A stretch of DNA of 17,414 nucleotides from DASRBO01 sp035653595 (GTDB lineage: Bacteria > Actinomycetota > Acidimicrobiia > Acidimicrobiales > JAJPHE01). The notes beneath the pieces were generated by a model, which saw only the letters and a list, made by a program, of their open reading frames with translations, was not told the origin of the DNA and ran no database searches. Position numbers and translations under genes: made by a program. The stretch is taken from the NCBI GenBank assembly GCA_035653595.1, contig DASRBO010000158.1:1-17414 (forward strand), in the 5' to 3' direction. Below are positions 13,940-17,414 of this stretch, in pieces (position 1 is the first letter of the stretch; every line of letters starts with the position of its first letter).

Positions 13940-14757
13940 AGGCCGGCCTCCTCCAGGGCCCGGCGCACGAGGGTGCGGGCCAGATGGCGGCGGTACTCGG
14001 GACTGGCGTTGAGGTCGTCAGTGGGCTCGGTCCCCTCCGCCGCCGCCTCCGCCGCCTGGGCCGCCCCGGCTCCCGACGCCAGGGCCGACTCCACCGCCGC
14101 CGCCCGCACCGGGGTCGGGCCCATGTTGACCAGCGCCACGCCCGTGCCCCCGGCGTAGCGGGTCGCCACCGCCCCGACGATGGCCCAGTCCTGGGCCCGC
14201 CGGTTGAACTTCTGATAGGACCAGCCCGCCTCGCACTTGGGCACCCGGATCTCGACCAGCAGCTCGTCGGGGGCAAGGGCGGTCTCGAGGAAGCCCCGGA
14301 AGAACGACCCGGCGTCGATCTGGCGCTCCCCGCCCGGGCCCCGGGCCACCAGGGTGCCGCCGAGGGCAAGCACCACCGCTGGCAGGTCCGAGGCGGGGTC
14401 GCCGTGGGCCAGCGAGCCCCCGATGGTGCCCCGATGCCTGACCTGGGGGTCGCCGACCAGGCCGGCCACATGGGCCAGGACCGGGACGTGGGTGGCCAGC
14501 ACCGGGGACACCTGCAGATCGCGGTGGCGGGTGAGGGCGCCGATGGCGATGTGGTCGCCGGCGTCGCGCACGTAGGAGAGGTCGGACAGCCGGCCGACGT
14601 CGATGAGGGCCGACGGGGTGGCCAAGCGCAGCTTCATGAGCGGCAGCAGCGAGTGCCCTCCCGCCAGCAGCTTGGCGTCCTCCCCGTGCTCGCCCAGGAG
14701 CGAGATGGCCTCGTCGGCCGAGTCGGCGCGGTAGTAGTCGAACTTCGCCGGGATCAT
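13936..14757 (-). CDS. coxM: Molybdenum hydroxylase FAD-binding medium subunit (CoxM-like)
   Basis: A 273-residue FAD subunit of the xanthine dehydrogenase/CO dehydrogenase family. The two flavin-binding motifs are AGGHSLLPLMKLRL (32-45) and GTIGGSLAHGDPASDLPA (110-127), followed by the CO dehydrogenase flavoprotein C-terminal domain (FNRRAQDWAIVGAVA). It carries electrons from the 2Fe-2S clusters to the external acceptor, probably quinone given the CoxG-like neighbour. An Ala/Glu-rich loop lies near residues 226-243. The start ATG at 14757 overlaps the small-subunit stop as ATGA; the stop overlaps the CTG of the ATPase. The length is normal. Confidence 0.94.
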   Translation of the reverse strand: MIPAKFDYYRADSADEAISLLGEHGEDAKLLAGGHSLLPLMKLRLATPSALIDVGRLSDLSYVRDAGDHIAIGALTRHRDLQVSPVLATHVPVLAHVAGLVGDPQVRHRGTIGGSLAHGDPASDLPAVVLALGGTLVARGPGGERQIDAGSFFRGFLETALAPDELLVEIRVPKCEAGWSYQKFNRRAQDWAIVGAVATRYAGGTGVALVNMGPTPVRAAAVESALASGAGAAQAAEAAAEGTEPTDDLNASPEYRRHLARTLVRRALEEAGL

Positions 14758-15242
14758 CGCCGCCCTCCCGCCGAGCCGGCCTTGGCCGCCGACGCCGCCG
14801 CCAGCACCGCCTTGACGATGTTGTGGTAGCCGGTGCAGCGGCACAGGTTGCCCTCGAGGCCCTCGCGCACCTGGGCCTCGGTCGGGTCGGGGATCTCGTC
14901 GAGCAGCGACACCGCCGCCATGACCATGCCAGGCGTGCAGTAGCCGCACTGCAGGGCGTGGTGCTGGCGGAATGCCTCCTGCATGGGGTGCCAGTCCCCG
15001 GTTTCGGGGGCCAGGCCCTCGATGGTGGTGACGCGCCGACCGTCGGCCTGCGCCGCCAGCAGGGTGCAGGACTTCACCGACTCGCCGTCGAGCAGAACGG
15101 TGCATGCCCCGCAGCTGGTGGTGTCGCAGCCGATGTTGGTGCCGGTCAGGCCGGCGTGGTCGCGGATGTAGTGGACCAGCAGGGTGCGGGGCTCAACGTC
15201 GTGGCTGACCGCGCGGCCGTTGATCTCGACCGAGACCTTCAT
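14754..15242 (-). CDS. coxS: Molybdenum hydroxylase 2Fe-2S small subunit (CoxS-like)
   Basis: A 162-residue protein with two [2Fe-2S] domains. The plant-ferredoxin-like N-terminal cluster uses C39, C44, C47 and C59 (GCDTTSCGACTV...SCTLL). The C-terminal all-helical cluster uses C99, C102, C134 and C136 (LQCGYCTPGM and GNLCRCTGYHNI). The Gln before C99 is the conserved residue near the molybdopterin. All eight ligands are present, so the subunit should be functional in passing electrons from Mo to FAD. The start ATG 15242 overlaps the large-subunit stop and the stop overlaps CoxM. The C-terminus has a short Ala/Gly-rich tail. Confidence 0.96.
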   Translation of the reverse strand: MKVSVEINGRAVSHDVEPRTLLVHYIRDHAGLTGTNIGCDTTSCGACTVLLDGESVKSCTLLAAQADGRRVTTIEGLAPETGDWHPMQEAFRQHHALQCGYCTPGMVMAAVSLLDEIPDPTEAQVREGLEGNLCRCTGYHNIVKAVLAAASAAKAGSAGGRR

Positions 15243-17414
15243 CGGGGGCTGCCTCCTCGGGCTTGGTTGATGGCCTGCCAGACGCGCTCGGGTGTGGCGG
15301 GCATGGGTACGTGTCTCACGCCGAGGTGGGCCACGGCGTCGGTGATGGCGTTCTGCACCGCCGGGGTCGACCCGATGGTGCCGGACTCGCCGATCCCCTT
15401 GGCCCCCAGTTCGTTGACCGGGGTGGGGGTCTCCATGTGGATGGTCTCGAAGCTGGGCAGCTCGGCCGCCGACACGAAGGCGTAGTCGGCCAGGTTCGAG
15501 GTGACCGGGTTGCCGTCGGCGTCGTAGCGCACCTCCTCCATGAGCGCCTGCGCCACCCCCTGGGCCACGCCACCGTGCACCTGGCCCTCGGCCAGCAGCG
15601 GGTTCACCAGGCGGCCGGCGTCGTCGACGGCGACCACCCGCTCGATCCGGACCCGGCCCGTCTCGGTGTCCACCTCGGCGACCACCAGATGGGCGCCGAA
15701 GGGGAACGTCGGGCCGGGCGCGGTGAAGTCCACCTCGGCCACCAGGGGCCCGTCGTCGGCGCCGGCGACCTCGGCCCAGGTCTTCGCCACGCTCGGCGTG
15801 CCCGCCACGTGGAAGCGCCCGCCCGCCTTGTCAAGCACCACGTCCTCGGGGCTGGCCTCGAGCAGGTCGGCCGCCCGCTGCCTGGCCAGCTCGACCACCT
15901 TGGTGGCGGCCTGGTTCACCGCCACCCCCCCGGCCTGCAGCGAGCGGGATCCGTAGGTGCCGACCCCCCGGGGCACCACGGCGGTGTCGCTGTGGATCAC
16001 CTCGATGTCCTCAACCGGCACGCCCAGCTGCTCGGCCACCAGCATCGACCACGAGGTGACGTGGCCCTGCCCGTGGGGCGACGTGCCTGTCTTGACCACG
16101 ACCTTCCCGTCCGGCTTCATCTCCACCGACCCGTACTCGCTGCCGGGCAGGCCGTTGGTGATCTCGACATAGACCGACAGCCCGATGCCCAGCTGGCGCG
16201 GGTCCCCGGAGTCGCGCCGGCGCTTCTGCTCCGCCCGCAGGGCCTTGTAGTCGGCGCCCTCCAGCACCAGATCCAGCGCCCGCTCGTAGTCGCCGATGTC
16301 GTAGGTGGTGCCCGTTGGCGTGGTGAAGGGGAAGCGGTCCTTGGCCACCAGGTTGAGGCGGCGCACCTCGGCCGGGTCCTTGCCGATCTCGGCGGCGAAG
16401 ATGTCGACCGCACGCTCGATGGCGGCGGTCGCCTCGGGACGCCCTGCCCCCCGGTAGGCGACGGTGGGGGTGGTGTTGGTGACGACCGAGCGGTTGGCGA
16501 ACTCGACCTTGGGGATGTCGTAGACGCCGGTGAGCATCATCCTGGTCATCATGGGCAGGAAGGCGCCGAAGGCCGGGTAGGCCCCGGCGTCCTGCAGCAC
16601 GGTCAGGCGGTAGGCGGAGAGCTTGCCGTCGCGGCTGCCTCCCAGCTCGATGTCCTGTATCTGGGCCCGGCCGTGGCCGAGGCCGACCATCGACTCCGAC
16701 CGGGTCTCCACCCAGCGGGTCGGGCGGCCCAGCTTGCGGGCCACCCACGCCACCAGCAGCTCCTCGGGGTAGCCGCCGATCTTGGCGCCGAAACCGCCGC
16801 CCACGTCGGGGGAGATGACCCGCACCCGGCCCGGGGTCAGCCCGAACAGCCCCTCGAGAGCCGACTTCACCCCGTGGGGGGCCTGGCTGGTCGCCCAGTG
16901 GGTGAGGTTGCCCTCGGCGTCCCACACCGACTGGGCGGCCCGCACCTCAAGCGGGCACGGCGCCACCCGCTGGTTCACGAACCGGTGGCGCACGACCACC
17001 TCGCAGCCGTCGAAGAGCGACTCGTCCCGCCCCAGCTCGAGGCTCCAGGCCAGGTTGGTGCCGGCCTCGGGGAAGATCACGGTCTCGTTGGTCAGGGCGT
17101 CCTCGGGCTCGACCACGGCGGGCAGCGGGTCGTAGTCCACGAAGACCAGCTCGGCGGCGTCCATGGCCTGCTCGCGGGACTCGGCGACGACAACGGCGAC
17201 GACGTCGCCCACGAACCGGACCACCTCGCCCGCCACGAACGGGCGGCTCATGGCCGGGTTTATGCCTGGCGCCCCCGGCGGCATGGGGGCCAGGTCGACG
17301 TCGGCGGCGGTGTAGACGGCGACCACCCCCGGGGCGCGCCCCGCTTCGGAGACGTCGAGGGCGGCGATGCGCGCATGGGCCATGGTGGAGCGGACATAGA
17401 CGATGTGGGCCGCC
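15239..17414 (-). CDS. coxL: Molybdenum hydroxylase large subunit, form II CoxL-like (5' end outside window)
   Basis: Partial: 724 residues are visible and the frame is open to the window edge. AAHIVYVRST before the Met at 17383 matches internal family sequence (usual form HVAFVRSPHAHARI), so that Met is not the start and some N-terminal residues are missing. Numbered from that Met: GGGFGAKIGG near 195-203 and HGQGH at 437-441 line the molybdopterin site, and GIGESG holds the catalytic Glu at 666. The active-site loop is AYRGAGR (309-315, bases 16439-16459). True form I CO dehydrogenase has AYRCSFR with the Cu-binding Cys; its absence makes CO oxidation unproven. Members of this form oxidise CO poorly, or oxidise purines, N-heterocycles or aldehydes. 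It heads the operon in the window, transcribed L-S-M, and its stop overlaps the CoxS start as ATGA. Confidence 0.93.
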   Translation of the reverse strand, partial: AAHIVYVRSTMAHARIAALDVSEAGRAPGVVAVYTAADVDLAPMPPGAPGINPAMSRPFVAGEVVRFVGDVVAVVVAESREQAMDAAELVFVDYDPLPAVVEPEDALTNETVIFPEAGTNLAWSLELGRDESLFDGCEVVVRHRFVNQRVAPCPLEVRAAQSVWDAEGNLTHWATSQAPHGVKSALEGLFGLTPGRVRVISPDVGGGFGAKIGGYPEELLVAWVARKLGRPTRWVETRSESMVGLGHGRAQIQDIELGGSRDGKLSAYRLTVLQDAGAYPAFGAFLPMMTRMMLTGVYDIPKVEFANRSVVTNTTPTVAYRGAGRPEATAAIERAVDIFAAEIGKDPAEVRRLNLVAKDRFPFTTPTGTTYDIGDYERALDLVLEGADYKALRAEQKRRRDSGDPRQLGIGLSVYVEITNGLPGSEYGSVEMKPDGKVVVKTGTSPHGQGHVTSWSMLVAEQLGVPVEDIEVIHSDTAVVPRGVGTYGSRSLQAGGVAVNQAATKVVELARQRAADLLEASPEDVVLDKAGGRFHVAGTPSVAKTWAEVAGADDGPLVAEVDFTAPGPTFPFGAHLVVAEVDTETGRVRIERVVAVDDAGRLVNPLLAEGQVHGGVAQGVAQALMEEVRYDADGNPVTSNLADYAFVSAAELPSFETIHMETPTPVNELGAKGIGESGTIGSTPAVQNAITDAVAHLGVRHVPMPATPERVWQAINQARGGSPR

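Noticed and set aside
15239..17414. Calling the enzyme a genuine aerobic CO dehydrogenase
   Set aside because: The active-site loop is AYRGAGR and lacks the AYRCSFR cysteine of form I enzymes, so CO as substrate cannot be claimed.
1..17414. CRISPR array, rRNA, riboswitch, insertion sequence or toxin-antitoxin pair
   Set aside because: No regularly spaced repeats, transposase motifs, rRNA-like blocks or small paired toxin/antitoxin frames were seen on either strand.

Overview
The window is a very GC-rich stretch (strong G/C bias at third codon positions, many GTG starts and 4-nt stop/start overlaps). It looks like an actinobacterial chromosome, possibly an uncultured lineage such as the Acidimicrobiia. 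Support comes from the DUF501-exopolyphosphatase pair, a DUF1707 domain, a tRNA without an encoded CCA end, an acyltransferase/epimerase pair resembling one in mycobacteria, and a likely leaderless gene. The class-level assignment is inference.

Left flank (1-1815): a frame-disrupted tyrosine-recombinase N-terminal fragment lies just beyond the 3' end of a tRNA-Leu(UAA), which suggests an old integration site. Upstream of the tRNA on the same (minus) strand is a complete bacterial cytochrome P450.

Plus-strand block (1887-4760): a PlsC-type acyltransferase and an extended-SDR epimerase-like protein are separated by 2 nt. After a 112-nt gap with a strong hairpin comes a crotonase-fold protein. 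Both the epimerase-like protein and the crotonase lack the textbook catalytic residues of their superfamilies.

Minus-strand operon (17414 down to 4803): fourteen genes are packed with overlaps or gaps of at most about 40 nt. The order of transcription is a molybdenum hydroxylase large subunit (5' end cut by the window edge), the 2Fe-2S subunit, the FAD subunit, a MoxR-type AAA ATPase (CoxD-like), a VWA protein (CoxE-like), a small XdhC/CoxI-domain protein, a full XdhC, a DUF1707/LiaF-like/class III cyclase fusion, a MocA-like cytidylyltransferase, a membrane-anchored CoxG-like SRPBCC protein, DUF501, Ppx/GppA, a class V aminotransferase and a GNAT acetyltransferase. The first ten genes form a coherent set: a three-subunit enzyme, cofactor synthesis and sulfuration (MocA, XdhC), active-site maturation (CoxD/CoxE) and a membrane/quinone link (CoxG). 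The large subunit carries AYRGAGR, not the AYRCSFR loop of genuine form I CO dehydrogenase, so the substrate is unknown and need not be CO.

The most unusual items are the cyclase fusion embedded in a molybdenum-hydroxylase operon, the apparent CTG start of the AAA ATPase, the doubled XdhC arrangement, and the joining of usually separate DUF501-ppx genes to the tail of a cox-type operon. I saw no CRISPR array, rRNA, intact mobile element or replication origin.
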